Counted from the first letter of the stretch, positions 22,057 to 32,512 are shown. The stretch is 64,000 nucleotides of DNA from GAS188 sp963713805 (GCA_963713805.1 CAVQNF010000036.1:258305-322304); one strand, 5' to 3'. Notes: generated by a model not told the origin, from the letters alone. Numbers and translations are program-made.

Positions 22057-22579
22057 GGAGCCATTCACATCGGAATGTATTTGGTCATGGGACTCCCTTC
22101 CAAGGACCGAGTTTCTCTACCTTAATAATGCCCGTGGTAAAAGTTGGGTTCATTCTCACGGACAGATGCCAAACAGACGCGAATCTGTATTCCAACGGCG
22201 CACCACCGTCAATAAATAGAGGGTCTTTTCCACCTCACAAGCCTGCCGCTATCAAAATCTGGTTAGGATGAAGCTACCTATTGAAATCGGGGCATAATTA
22301 TGAGGGAGACCTGCTATGCTCATACGTCCAATAGGCCTTCCCCAAAGTGGGTGACCCCTTCTCCACTGCCATCCGTCGCGTTTCCTATCCCCGGCTCGCC
22401 ACGATCCTTCGAGCGTGACATCCCTAACCCTCTCACCCTATCTTGACTTGACGCGTTCACCGATCGGAACCGTAAATCCGCCAGGAGTTCATGATTATGA
22501 TCCATGACCGTGATGAAATTCGTCATCTGACGAAGGGAGCGGCCGGGATAAGCTTTAAAGGTGATGAACGCATCGTTTT
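22057..22579. other. AT-richer non-coding stretch before dsbD-like gene
   Basis: About 520 bases of mixed composition. Two short open frames (22037-22219 plus, 22320-22526 minus) show no family likeness or ribosome sites. It probably belongs to the same acquired segment as the DUF4760-like remnant. Confidence 0.35.
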
Positions 22580-24716
22580 ATGCACCTTTTTCGAACACTT
22601 GCTCCACTTCTCGCGCTGAGCCTTCTCGGCGCTGCGCCCGCGCATGCGCTCGAGAGCGCTCCGGTGAAGACGCCGCATGCCGAGGTGACGCTTGTCTCCG
22701 AGGTCAGCGCCGTCGAGCCGGGCAAGCCCTTCCGGCTCGGCCTGCGTTTCGTTCTCGCCAAGGGCTGGCACATCTATTGGGTCAATCCGGGCGAGGCCGG
22801 CGAGCCGCCGCATCTCGATCTCGATTTGCCGCAAGGCGCGACGGCCTCCGATTTCGACTGGCCCACCCCGCTTCGCATCCCCGAAGGGCCGGCGATGACC
22901 TATTCCTACCTTGGAGAGGTGCTGCTGCCCTTGACGGTGACGCCGGCGGCTTCGGGCGCGCCTTCGTCCTTTCCCATCAAGGCCAAGGCGAGCTGGCTCA
23001 TCTGCGAAAACATCTGCGTGCCGGAGGAAGGCAGCTTCCGGCTCGATCTTCCGGCCGGCACCGCTTCACCCTCCCCGCAGGCGCCGCTCTTCGCCGCGGC
23101 CGACGCACGCGTGCCCCGCCCTTCCCCGTTCACGGCGAAGCTCTCCCCCGACGCGACCCTGTCCCTCATCGGAGAGGGAATTTCCTCGAAATCCGTGCGC
23201 GACGCTTGGTTCTTCCCCGAGAAATGGGGCGCGATCGACGATGCTCGCCCGCAGAGGCTCGCCGTCGCGGATGGTGCTTTTTCGCTCGCCCTCACACCCG
23301 CGAAGACCTTCGACCCGAAAGCCTCGCTCTCGGGCATCCTGGTCGTCAAGAACGAAAGCGGCGCCGAGAGCTTCTTCACGATCGCCGCAACGCCGGACGG
23401 CAGGCGCTGCCCCGGCCACGCTCGCGGCGCCCTCGCACGCCGTTCGGCAGTCCGCCGGGACGGCGAACTCCGCATTCGCGCCGGACGCCGATCTCGGGGT
23501 TGCGGCGATGTTGCTTTTCGCCTTCCTCGGAGGGCTCATCCTCAATCTCATGCCTTGCGTCTTCCCGATCCTGGCGATCAAGGCCGTGGCGATCGCAGGG
23601 CTCTCGGGGCGCGAGCGCGGGGCCGTGCGGACGCAGGCTGTCTCCTACACGCTCGGCGTGCTTTTCGCCTTCGCCGGCCTTTCCGCCTCGCTCCTGGCGT
23701 TCAGGACGGCCGGCTCCTTCGCCGGATGGGGCTTCCAGTTCCAATCGCCGGCCTTCGTCGCCTCCATGGCTTTTGTCTTTCTCCTCGTCGGGTTGAACCT
23801 TTCGGGTGTGTTCGAGATCGGCGGCGGCTTCGTCGGCGCGGGAAATCAGCTCGCGGGGCGCGGCGGCCATCTCGGCAGCTTCTTCACCGGGCTGCTCGCG
23901 GTGCTCGTGGCGACGCCTTGCACCGCCCCCTTCATGGGTGCGGCGATCGCCGCGGGTTTGGCGGCGCCACCGGCCGCGACCTTCGCCGTCTTCCTCGCGA
24001 TGGGCCTTGGCCTTGCCGCGCCTTTTGCGCTCCTCGGCTTCTTGCCCGGCCTCGGTCGCCTCCTGCCGAAGCCTGGTCCGTGGATGGCGATCTTGCGGCA
24101 GGCGCTCGCCTTTCCGATGTACGCCGCCGCCGCCTGGCTTGTCTGGGTGATCAGCCAGCAGTCGGGCTCCGACGGAGTTCTTGCGACAATGACGGGCATC
24201 GTGCTCCTTGGCTTTGCCTCCTGGATCCTCGGCGTGACGCAAGGGCGAGAGGGTCGCGCCCGCTCATTTGGACGTGCCGCCGCTGGGCTCGCCGCGCTCG
24301 CAACGCTCATCGTTCTCTACGATGTCGCGACGGCGCCTTCGCCGCCCGACAGTGCCGTTGTGGCGACGACCGATGAGAAGCCCTACTCCGCCCAGCGCCT
24401 CGCGACGCTGCGCGCCGAGGGGCGGCCCGTCTTCGTCAATATGACCGCCGCATGGTGCGTCACCTGTCTCGTCAACGAGCGGATCGCGCTCTCATCGGAC
24501 GCGGTGAAGAAGGCGTTCGTCGATCGCAAGGTCGCTTATCTCAAGGGCGATTGGACGCGCACCGACCCGGCGATCTCCGATTTCCTGCGCGAGCATGGGC
24601 GTGACGGCGTGCCGCTCTATGTGCTCTTTCCGCCGAAAGGAGCCGAGCCGGTCGTCCTGCCGCAAGTGCTGACCGCGAGTGCCGTCCTCGCCGAGCTCGA
24701 TCGCTTCGGAAGCTGA
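22580..24716 (+). CDS. DsbD/ScsB-like thiol:disulfide interchange protein (one frame break)
   Basis: Moves electrons from cytosolic thioredoxin across the membrane to periplasmic partners. A signal peptide (LLALSLLGAAPAHA) is followed by a periplasmic DsbD-alpha-like domain with WLICENICVPEEG, then an eight-helix core carrying the two redox cysteines in LMPCVFPILAIK and ATPCTAPFMG, and a C-terminal thioredoxin-like domain with AAWCVTCLVNE. The frame breaks near 23402 between the first two parts; removing one A gives a continuous protein of about 711 residues. The long N-terminal domain fits ScsB better than CcdA or classical DsbD. Confidence 0.9.
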
Positions 24717-24945
24717 AAGGGGATGGGCTTGCGGGTGACCCCGTTGGGGGCGCCACCTTGAAGCACCCGCCTCCGCGCCCCGGCGGTTGGCCACCACGCT
24801 GCCCCTACGCCCGGATAGCTTGAAAATGTCTGCTACTTTATGCCGGTCGGTGAAATCGCAAAACTCTTCGCTCGCATCGATGGACAATCCGGACGAGGCT
24901 CTGGGTGAGCCCGAACGCAAGGAACGAAATCCGAGGAGACCTGCA

Positions 24946-26083
24946 ATGACGAGTGCGGCCGAGCTTCTGAAGGAGCTGGTGTCGATCAATTCGGTCAATC
25001 CCGACCTCGTCCCTGGCGCTGCCGGGGAAAGCGAGATCGCCGATTTCTGCACGCGATGGCTCGCGGCGCGTGGCTTTGAGGTGCACCGCCTCGAGGAACG
25101 CAAGGGACGCCCCTCCGTCGTCGGGGTCGCCAAGGGACGGGGCGGTGGACGCTCGCTGATGTTCAACGGCCATCTCGATACCGTCACGCATGCCGGATAC
25201 GATGGCGACCCGCTGACGCCGAAGCTGGAAGGCGGAAAGCTCTTCGGCCGTGGCTCCTTCGACATGAAGAGCGGGGTCGCCGCCATGATGGTGGCGGCCG
25301 CGCGGGCCGCGAAACAGGGTCTTGCGGGAGACATCCTCGTCGCCTGCGTGGCGGATGAGGAATATGGGAGCCTCGGCACGGCCGAGGTGGCGCGCCATTT
25401 CAAGGCGGATGCGGCCATCGTCACAGAGCCGAGCCATCTCGAGCTCACACTCGCTCATAAAGGCTTCGTCTGGTTCGACGTGATCATCGAAGGGCGCGCC
25501 GCGCATGGCTCGCGGCCGGAACTCGGCGTCGACGCCATCGCCAAGGCGGGGCATTTTCTGGTGGCGCTCGAAGCTTATGGTCAAAAGCTCCTCGCGGGCA
25601 AAGGCCATCCCGATCCTGCGCACAGGCTCGGTGCACGCCTCGATCATCAAGGGCGGTGAGGAATTGTCGAGCTACCCGGCGATCTGTCGCATCTCGATCG
25701 AGCGGCGAACCATTCCGGGCGAGAGCGGCGACAGCGTCGAGGCGGAGCTCACCGCCATCCTCGACGCGCTTGCGGGCTCGGTCCCCGATTTCCGCTATCG
25801 TTTGGAACGAGGCCTCGATCGCGTGCCCTTCGAGACGCGGGCCGACGAACCGATCGTGGTGTGCTTGCGCCGGCATGCGACCGAGGCGCTCGACCATGCG
25901 CCGAATGTTCGCGGCGAGCCCTTCTGGACCGATTGCGCCATCTTGAAGGAGGCCGGCATTCCCTCTCTCCTCTTCGGCGCGGACGGCGCCGGCGCCCATG
26001 CGGCGACCGAATGCGGCCTCATCGAGAGCGTCGAGACGCTGGCGCGCATTCTCGAGCGCACGGCGGTCGATTTCTGCGCTTGA
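24946..26083 (+). CDS. M20 family peptidase, ArgE/DapE type (one frame break)
   Basis: Zinc-dependent amide hydrolase, probably acetylornithine deacetylase or succinyl-diaminopimelate desuccinylase-like. FNGHLDTVTH supplies the first metal ligand, GRGSFDMKSGVAAMM the bridging Asp, and CVADEEYGSLGT the catalytic Glu pair; GRAAHGSRPELGVDAI marks the lid domain. The ATG at 24946 was chosen for GAGGAG upstream. The frame breaks near 25612; removing one G gives LRTGSVHASIIKGG and an end at 26083. A second ArgE-like gene is at 52.5 kb, so this one may have another substrate. Confidence 0.85.
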
Positions 26084-26120
26084 GGGCGGCGTCCCGCGTA
26101 CGTGCGCCGGCATCGACTGC

Positions 26121-26455
26121 TCAGTCGACCACGAACAGCTTGGCACCGGTGCGCGTCGAGGAGCGATGCGGCGCGTCGCCGAAATCGGAGACCTGGTAGC
26201 TCATCCCGGCGGTCGAGCTTGAAGCTGCGCCCGTCCTTGAGCTCGGTGTCGAGCTCGCCGTCGACGACGTAGAGAATGTGGCCGCGATCGCACCAATGAT
26301 CGGCGAGATAGCCCGGCGAATATTCGACGACCCTGACCCGGATGTCGCCGATGCTCGAGCGTGCGCCAGATCGCCTTGCCCGTCGTGCCGGCATGTTCGG
26401 TCGCCGGCACCGAGCTCCAATCCGTCGCGGTAAAGGAGAGCGGCGGGATTTTCAA
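26121..26455 (-). CDS. DHCW-motif cupin fold protein (two frame breaks)
   Basis: Small single-domain cupin of unknown function. The N-terminus LKIPPLSFTATDWSS starts at a TTG (26455) that overlaps the peroxiredoxin stop. ADHWCDRGHILYVVDGEL carries the family's DHCW motif and likely metal-binding residues. The end reads SYQVSDFGDAPHRSST and AKLFVVD. Breaks lie near 26350 and 26215. Joined length is about 110 residues. The overlap with the peroxiredoxin gene suggests a shared stress-related role. Confidence 0.75.
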
Positions 26456-26939
26456 AGCTGCTTCAGCAGCGCCGCGGCGCCCGAGACGATCGGCCTTGCC
26501 CGGCGTATCCTCGATGTTGAGCGACTTCACGACACCGTCCTCGACCAGCATCGAATAGCGCTTCGAACGAGTGCCGAGGCCGAAGCCCGAGCCGTCCATC
26601 GAAAGCCCGAGCGCCTTGGCGAAATCGCCGTTGCCGTCGGCCAGGAACTCGATCTTGCCCTGCCCGCCGGAGGCCTTCGCCCAGGCGTCCATGACGAAGA
26701 CGTCGTTGACGCCGGTGACCGCGATCGCATCGACGCCTTTGGCCTTGATCGCATCCGCATTGGCGACGAAAGCCCGGCAGGTGATTCTTGTGGCAGGTCG
26801 GCGTGAAGGCGCCCGGAACCGCGAAAAGAACGACCTTGCGTCCCTTGAACACGTCGTCCGTCGTCTTGGCGGCTGGACCATCCGCGGTCATCACGCGGAA
26901 GGTCGCTTGAGGCAGGCTGTCGCCAACGGCAATGGTCAT
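26452..26939 (-). CDS. Peroxiredoxin, Prx5 type (two frame breaks)
   Basis: Thiol peroxidase that reduces hydrogen and alkyl peroxides. PGAFTPTCHKNHLPGF holds the peroxidatic Cys; VDAIAVTGVNDVFVMDAW and GLGTRSKRYSMLVEDG are typical of the Prx5/AhpE-like branch. Breaks lie near 26780 and 26505; the restored C-terminus ends ALLKQL with a TGA overlapping the next TTG start (TTGA). The ATG at 26939 has GGGAG upstream. About 161 residues, usual length. Confidence 0.88.
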
Positions 26940-27166
26940 GAGAATTCTCCCGAAGGCCGGCGCGGGTCGATCCCGACTCGGCTTCGCGCGGACTTAGCGC
27001 GGCGGGCGGCGAGTGTCGAGACTGAAGGCGAATCGAGAGGGCCGGGCGCCACAGCCGCCCGGCGCGGCAAAACACGCGCGCTCCCGACGATGCGGCGCGC
27101 GCATCCGGCGTTCGCGCGAACCTCAGCCTTCGGCCGAGCGTCGAGGGTGCAGGCTCGCGCCGCGCC

Positions 27167-28362
27167 TCATCCTCGACGCCGAGGATCCCCTCGGCCACCA
27201 GCTCCTCGATCAGCTCTGCGCTCGTAGCCGAGCTCGGCCGCGATCGCCGCGCTGTGCTCGCCGAGACGGGGAACATCGAGGCGCCGGCCGAGACGCCGTC
27301 CCGCCATCTCGAGCGGCAAGGCGGGAATATCGATCGTGTCGCCCCTTTGCGTCGTCACCTCGATCATGGCGCCGGGCGTCGCAAGATGCGGGTCGTCGAA
27401 GAGATCCTCGGGCTTCGTGATCGGCGCGAAAGGAAGCCGCGCCTTCTCGAAGGCGTCGATGATCTCGGCTCGCGTGAAGCGCAGGAACAGCTCCCGCAAG
27501 ATCGGCAAGAGCCGGTCGCGGGCCGCGACGCGCTGCGCGATTGGTCGCGAGCGTCGCATCGGCGAACAGGCTCGGGCAGCTCGAAAGCCCGGCAGAAGAT
27601 CGCCCATTGCGTATCGGTGACGACGCCGAGGAAGATCTGCTCGCCATCCCCCGTGTCGAACACGTCGTAGATGCCCCAGGCCGTCATCCTCGCCGGCATG
27701 GGCGGGGCCGGCTTTCCGGTGACGGCGAATTGCGCCATGTGCTGGGCGACGAGGAAGACGTTGTTCTCGAACAAGCGCGCTGCGCACCAGTTGGCCTTTG
27801 CCGGTGCGGGCGCGCTCATGCAGCGCCGCGAGAATGCCGATCGCGGCGAACATGCCGCCCATGATGTCGTTGACCGGAGGTGCCGGCGCGCAGCGGCCTG
27901 CCCGGGCGGGCCGGTCATATAGGCGAGGCCGCCCATCATCTGCACCACCTCGTCGAGCGCGGCACGGTTCTCGTAAGGGCCCGACGAGAAAGCCCTTGAG
28001 CGAGCAATAGATGAGGCCGGGATTTTCCGCCTTGCAGCGCCTCGTAGCCGAGGCCGAGCGCTTCGAGCCCGCCGGGACGGAAGTTCTCGGTCACCACATC
28101 GGCGCGCGCGATCAGCCGCTTCGCGAAGCGCAAGCCCTTGCTCGGTCTTGAGATCGAGCACGAGGCTCTTCTTGTTGCGATTGAAGGTCGGCGAAAAAAC
28201 CCGCACCCGCCCCGACGAGGCGGCGCGTATTGTCGCCCTTGCGGAGAGCGGCTCGACCTTGATGACCTCGGCGCCGAGATCGCCGAGCACGAGGCCGCAA
28301 CTCGGCCCCATGACCATATGGGAGAACTCGACGACACGAATGCCGGAAAGCGGTCCAGTCAC
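27167..28362 (-). CDS. CaiB/BaiF family (class III) CoA transferase (several frame breaks)
   Basis: Transfers CoA between carboxylic acids through an aspartyl intermediate. N-terminus GIRVVEFSHMVMGPSCG and LGDLGAEVIKVEP are signatures. The blocks FNRNKKSLVLDLKTEQG, ENFRPGGLEALGLGYE, NRAALDEVVQMMGGLAYMTG (catalytic Asp expected here) and PFAPITKPEDLFDDPHL follow in changing frames. The true 3' end is uncertain; a good-looking tail AELIEELVAEGILGVE lies in another frame near 27180-27220. Substrate not predictable. Located after (downstream on the minus strand from) no clear partner gene. Confidence 0.8.
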
Positions 28363-28707
28363 CGGAAGAATCCTCTCGCCTCGGCAGCGTTGCGGAGCAG
28401 GACCGCCAATCTCTTGCCCGGTCCTTTCGCACCGTCTCGCTCCGCCATCGGAGGAGTTCCTCGACGCTTGAAATTGGCGACAGCCTGCACGCGTCCGTCA
28501 TCGCCCCTGCGAACCGGCGTTGGCCATCGAACGTTAGTGAAACCGCCAAGCCCTGTCACCTTCGGCAGCCGCGGCTCCGATCGGCCGGAGCGCGGATCCG
28601 ACGGTCCTTCGCGCGGCTGGCGAAAGGAACTGCACCGACACGGCAGGCGTCTTTCGCGCCTCGCGAGCGGAATGGGACGTGGCGAAGAAATACGCGCGCC
28701 GCGACGC
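28363..28707. other. Intergenic stretch between CoA transferase and cpdR
   Basis: About 345 bases; short arginine-rich open frames on both strands look like shadows. No RNA gene or repeat recognised. Confidence 0.35.
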
Positions 28708-29067
28708 CTAGGCGGCGAGAAGCTTCTGCACTTCGGTCACGAGATCGCGCAAATGGAAGGGCTTCGAGAGCACCTTCGCATCCTTGGGCGCGTGGTTGTC
28801 GGGATTGAGCGCGACCGCGGCAAAACCGGTGATGAACATGACCTTCATGTCCGGGTCGAGCTCGGTCGCCTTGCGGGCGAGCTCGATGCCGTCCATCTCC
28901 GGCATCACGATATCGGTGAGGAGGAGCTCGAAGGGCTCCTCGCGCAGCCGGTCATAGGCCGAGCGGCCATTGTCGTAGGAAACGACCTCGTAGCCCGCGT
29001 TCTCGAGCGCTCTCACCAGAAAGCGACGCATGTCGTTGTCGTCTTCCGCGAGGATGATCTTATGCAT
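28708..29067 (-). CDS. cpdR: Single-domain response regulator CpdR
   Basis: Receiver-only protein that, unphosphorylated, localises ClpXP and primes degradation of cell-cycle regulators; it is switched by the CckA-ChpT phosphorelay in alphaproteobacteria. The 119-residue protein has acidic pocket EDD (8-10), phospho-acceptor Asp52 in LLLTDIVMPEMDG, the Thr in MFITGFAA and Lys102 in VLSKPFHLRDLV. The start at MHKIILAED (29067) matches the family better than the ATG at 29100. FITGFAAVALN and the APKDAKVLSKP block are specific to CpdR among receivers. It is divergent from hutG. Confidence 0.93.
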   Translation of the reverse strand: MHKIILAEDDNDMRRFLVRALENAGYEVVSYDNGRSAYDRLREEPFELLLTDIVMPEMDGIELARKATELDPDMKVMFITGFAAVALNPDNHAPKDAKVLSKPFHLRDLVTEVQKLLAA

Positions 29068-29239
29068 GTCGGTGGGGCTCGGTCGCAGATCGGCTGTCAC
29101 AAATCATAAGCCATGGGCCACGTAAAGAACTCATGAAATTTCCGCGAGGCTCGTTGAATGAACGATGGACAAGCGGCACGATGCACAGCAAACTCCTGGC
29201 CCCTGACGAGACGAGCTGCGGGAGCCTGAAATCCGAAAG

Positions 29240-30119
29240 ATGACCGCACGGACCCATGAACCTGCCTTCGAGATCGTTGAGCCGAAAGAGCTCGTCTGTC
29301 CGATCGTCTTCTCATCTCCCCATTCCGGCCGATTTTATCCCGAACGCTTCTTGAGCGCCGCGCGCCTAACGCCTTTCGAGCTGCGCCGCTCGGAAGACGC
29401 CTTCGTCGATCTCCTGCTCACGCCCGCCGCCGAAAGCGGGGTTCCGCTCATCCATGCCCGTTACCCGCGCGCCTATCTCGACGTCAACCGCGAACCCTAT
29501 GAGCTCGACCCGCGCCTGATCGACGGGCCGATTCCCGGCTTCGCCAACACGCGCTCGATGCGCGTCGCGGCGGGCCTCGGCGCCATTCCGCAAATCGTGG
29601 CCGATGGCCAGGACATCTATCGGCGTCGCTTGCCCGTCACCGAGGCTTTCGAGCGCATCGAGGCGCTGCATAAGCCTTTCCACACGGGACTGCGGCGGCT
29701 CCTTCAGCGCGCGCGAGCCCGTTTCGGCATCGCCCTTTTGGTCGATTGGCATTCGATGCCTTCCGGAGAGGCATCCGGAGGTCGAACCGACACCCGACTT
29801 CGTCCTCGGCGACCGGTTTGCGACGAGCTGCACACCGCAGATCGTCGATGCGGTCGAGGCACTGTTGCGGCGCAAGGGCTTTACCGTCTCGCGCAACAAG
29901 CCCTATGCGGGCGGCTACATCACGGAGAGCTACGGCCATCCGGCACAGGGCACGCATGCGCTGCAGATCGAAGCCTGCCGGGCTCTCTATATGGACGAGC
30001 GGACCTTGACCCCGACCGCGAAATTCAAGGGCCTTTCGCAGCATTTCGTCGATGTCGCCAATCTCTTGCGCGACACTCATGCCGGGATCGGAACGAGCGC
30101 GAGGATCGCCGCTGAATGA
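29240..30119 (+). CDS. hutG: N-formylglutamate amidohydrolase (one frame break)
   Basis: Hydrolyses N-formyl-L-glutamate to formate and glutamate, the last step of one histidine degradation route. SSPHSGRFYPERF near the start, YPRAYLDVNREPYELDPR, and LVDWHSMPSG provide the metal-binding and catalytic region. The frame breaks at about 29771; removing one G gives HPEVEPTPDFVLGDR and the conserved GGYITESYGHP and HALQIEACRALYMDE. About 292 residues. Other hut genes are absent, so it may serve general formyl-amino-acid clearance. The pairing with cpdR is familiar from other Rhizobiales. Confidence 0.9.
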
Positions 30120-30162
30120 GAAAATGAGGCGTCGGGGCACTTGACCGATGCCGTCGAGCCAA

Positions 30163-30247
30163 AAAAGAGGCCGCCAAGCAAGCTTGGCGGCCCAAGTCTA
30201 GGGAGGAAACGCCCAAGGAGGGCAGCAACCCGAGAAATCAGGTTGCA
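30163..30247 (-). ncRNA. suhB / MmgR (alpha-r8) family small RNA
   Basis: On the minus strand a compact RNA is visible. A 5' hairpin pairs GCAACC with GGTTGC. A second hairpin, GCCC-TCCTT-GGGC, exposes an anti-Shine-Dalgarno CCTCCTT. An unpaired TTTCCTCCCT decamer follows (complement of 30200-30209), then a perfect 11-bp terminator stem GGCCGCCAAGC (arms 30169-30179 and 30182-30192) and a run of six T. The decamer plus GGGCCGCC terminator is the hallmark of the suhB/MmgR family, which in Sinorhizobium limits polyhydroxybutyrate storage. The family is named for lying next to a suhB-type phosphatase gene, exactly as here. The 5' end is inferred from the promoter. Confidence 0.85.
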
Positions 30248-30254
30248 ATGCACA

Positions 30255-30282
30255 AGTTAATCGTTGCGTCGCACAAAATCAA
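30255..30282 (-). promoter_or_regulatory. Likely sigma-70-type promoter of the suhB-family RNA
   Basis: On the minus strand TTGATT (complement 30277-30282) and TTAACT (complement 30255-30260) are 16 bases apart and place the start near 30247, just before the first hairpin. Confidence 0.5.
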
Positions 30283-30474
30283 GGGATGCGGCGATTTTTC
30301 TTTGGAGTGGGCTTCGAAACTGCATAACTCCTTGAAGCAACGAGCGGTTTTCTCCGTTGCTTCCAGGGCGAAGCACAGCGGCGTGCAACGGGGGCCTTGT
30401 GGAAAACGGCCAAAGGCGGCATCACGCTTGAGGCTTGGGCTTGCGGCGAGAAGATACGTCAAAGGTAAGTGTTC

Positions 30475-31258
30475 ATGACCGCGGTCGATTTCGCCTCCTT
30501 CGTCGAAACCCTCGCCACCCATTCGGGCGACGCCATCCTGCCCTTCTTCCGCACCAGCCTGGCCGCTCTCGACAAATCGACCGATGGGGCTTTCGATCCG
30601 GTGACCGAGGCGGATCGCGCCGGTGAGGTCGCCATGCGGCGCTTGATCAACGCCAATTTTCCTTCCCATGGCATCATCGGAGAAGAATTCGGCGCCGAGC
30701 GGCGCGAGGCCGAATATGTCTGGGTTCTCGATCCGATCGACGGCACCAAGGCCTTCATCTGCGGTCTCCCGATCTGGGGCACCTTGATCGGGCTCACCCA
30801 CCATGGGCCGTCCGGTCTACGGCATGATGAACCAGCCCTTCTCGCGCGAGCGCTTCAGCGGCGACGGGAAGGCTGCGCGCTATGAGGGGCCCGCGGGCCG
30901 GCGCACGCTGCGCGTGCGCTGCTGCCCGAGTGTCTCCGAGGCGGTGATCTCGACCACGCATCCGGGCATGATGGCGCCCGCCGAACGGCAGCGCTACGAC
31001 CGCCTCGAGATCGCGCGCCAAGTTGTCGCGCTACGGCGGGGATTGCTACGCCTACGCCATGCTGGCCGCCGGCCATATCGATCTCGTGGTCGAATCGGGG
31101 CTCAACCCCTACGACATCGTGGCCATCATCCCGATCGTGGAAGGCGCGGGGGCGTGATCACGTCCTGGAGCGGCGGGGACGCCTCGGGTGGAGGCAGCAT
31201 CATCGCCGCGAGCGACACGCGCGTGCATGAAGAGGCGCTCGCGATCCTCAATTCCTGA
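30475..31258 (+). CDS. hisN: Inositol-phosphatase-family histidinol-phosphatase (three frame breaks)
   Basis: Mg-dependent phosphatase of the IMPase superfamily; in alphaproteobacteria this subgroup (HisN) removes phosphate from histidinol phosphate. GIIGEEFG, WVLDPIDGTKAFI and GGDCYAYAMLAAGHIDLVVE with NPYDIVAIIPIVEGAGG carry the metal ligands. Breaks near 30804 and 31022 are healed by removing one G; the one near 31150 needs one added G in a G run. About 260 residues. AAAGG precedes the ATG. It lies beside the suhB-family RNA, on the opposite strand. Confidence 0.9.
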
Positions 31259-31268
31259 AGCGAGCCCT

Positions 31269-31397
31269 TCACCGGGCGAGCTCGTCGAGATCGACGCCGT
31301 AGCGCTCGGCGTTGCGCCGCATGGAGATCACCCGCTCTTCGACCTTCTCGCCTCGCAGTGCATCGCCGAGCATGTCGAGAAAGCTCTGCCAGCCCAT
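31269..31397 (-). CDS. Possible 42-residue protein
   Basis: A short frame beginning MGWQSFLDMLGDAL and ending AERYGVDLDELAR has an amphipathic helix and none of the arginine-rich shadow look. The open frame extends to 31496, overlapping the hydrolase gene. No strong ribosome site is visible, and no family is recognised. It lies between hisN and the hydrolase. Confidence 0.4.
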   Translation of the reverse strand: MGWQSFLDMLGDALRGEKVEERVISMRRNAERYGVDLDELAR

Positions 31398-31492
31398 CGC
31401 ATTTTGCTTCTCGAAAGAAGAGAGAATGGGCAAATGCGCGAGCGTCACCTTTCCCCTCCCGTTCTGCCGTCCGTTGCGGGCAAGGCAATGGA

Positions 31493-32512
31493 TCACGCCG
31501 CGCTCGCCGCCCGCTCGCCATCGCGCATGGACGCCTCGCCGCCCGGGATGAAGGCGTCGATCGCGGCGAGCGCCTGGTCACGAAAGAAGTCGCTTTCCAT
31601 CAGCAATTCGTGGCGCGCGCCCACGATGACGATGGCCGAACCCGTCTTGAGCCGCGAGGCGAAGCGCTCCGTCGCTTGCGTGGAAGACCACGCGATCGTC
31701 TCCGCTCGCGAGGACGAGCAGAGGCGTCGCGATCCGGCGCGGAAAATTCGGATCGGACAGAGCCGCGCATCATATGGCAGGCGGAAGCGATCCAATCGAC
31801 GGTCGGATCGCCGATCCCGAGATCGGGCGCGTTCGGACAGGATTGCGGCATTACGCTCGTAACGCGCGAGATCCGTCGACAGGCGATTATTTCGAAGGGC
31901 TTGGCGATGATCGAGCCAGGACCGCCGCCCGGAATGAAGGATCGCCCCAAGCCGAAGCCTGAGAGCGTGGTGGCGAGCGCGGTCGCATAGCGAGGCGCGA
32001 TCGTCGGCGAGAAGCCGATCATCGGAGAGGTCAGCGCGGCACGCAGCACCGGCGTTTCGCCTCGTCCGAGGCGCGCGAGAAGCACGGCCGCGCCCATGGA
32101 ATGCGCGACGACTGAACCAGGGCTTGCGGGCTCGACCCATCCCTCCATCTCGGCGAAGACCGCATCGAGATCGAGATAATAGTCGGAGAAGCGCCGCACA
32201 TGGCCCTTTCCTCGGGTTGCGCAGCAGGCGCTCCGAGCCACCCTGGCCACGCCAATCGAAGCTGACCACGTCGAAGCCGCGAGCGCGGAAATGGTCGACC
32301 GTCTCGAAATATTTCTCGATGAATTCGGCGCGGCCTTGCAGCAAAAGCACGGTGCCTTGGATCGGCATCGCGGACGCTGGCCATTGCGCGACACGCAGCG
32401 AAACGCCATCCGCGGTTCGGATGGCGAAGCAGTCGCGCCGCGCGAAGGCACGGGGTATCGCGGACGTGCCGACGAGATCGGTTCTCACTGCACTGGGCAT
32501 GCGACAAACCAC
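31493..32512 (-). CDS. Alpha/beta hydrolase, lysophospholipase-like (frame breaks)
   Basis: Serine hydrolase of the PldB/monoglyceride-lipase-like group. LLLQGRAEFIEKYFETVDHF and VVSFDWRGQGGSERL are typical of this group; VVAHSMGAAVLLA holds the nucleophile Ser; VIVGARHELLMESD holds the catalytic His near the C-terminus. Frames change near 32200 and 31720, and the Asp strand is in the damaged part. About 335 residues. It follows tyrC on the same strand, but a functional link is not evident. Confidence 0.82.
   Translation of the reverse strand: MVCRMPSAVRTDLVGTSAIPRAFARRDCFAIRTADGVSLRVAQWPASAMPIQGTVLLLQGRAEFIEKYFETVDHFRARGFDVVSFDWRGQGGSERLLRNPRKGPCAALLRLLSRSRCGLRRDGGMGRARKPWFSRRAFHGRGRASRAPRTRRNAGAACRADLSDDRLLADDRASLCDRARHHALRLRLGAILHSGRRSWLDHRQALRNNRLSTDLARYERNAAILSERARSRDRRSDRRLDRFRLPYDARLCPIRIFRAGSRRLCSSSRAETIAWSSTQATERFASRLKTGSAIVIVGARHELLMESDFFRDQALAAIDAFIPGGEASMRDGERAASAA

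Noticed and set aside
22037..22219. 60-codon plus-strand frame after the DUF4760-like remnant
   Set aside because: No ribosome site, no recognisable pattern, overlaps the end of the better frame.
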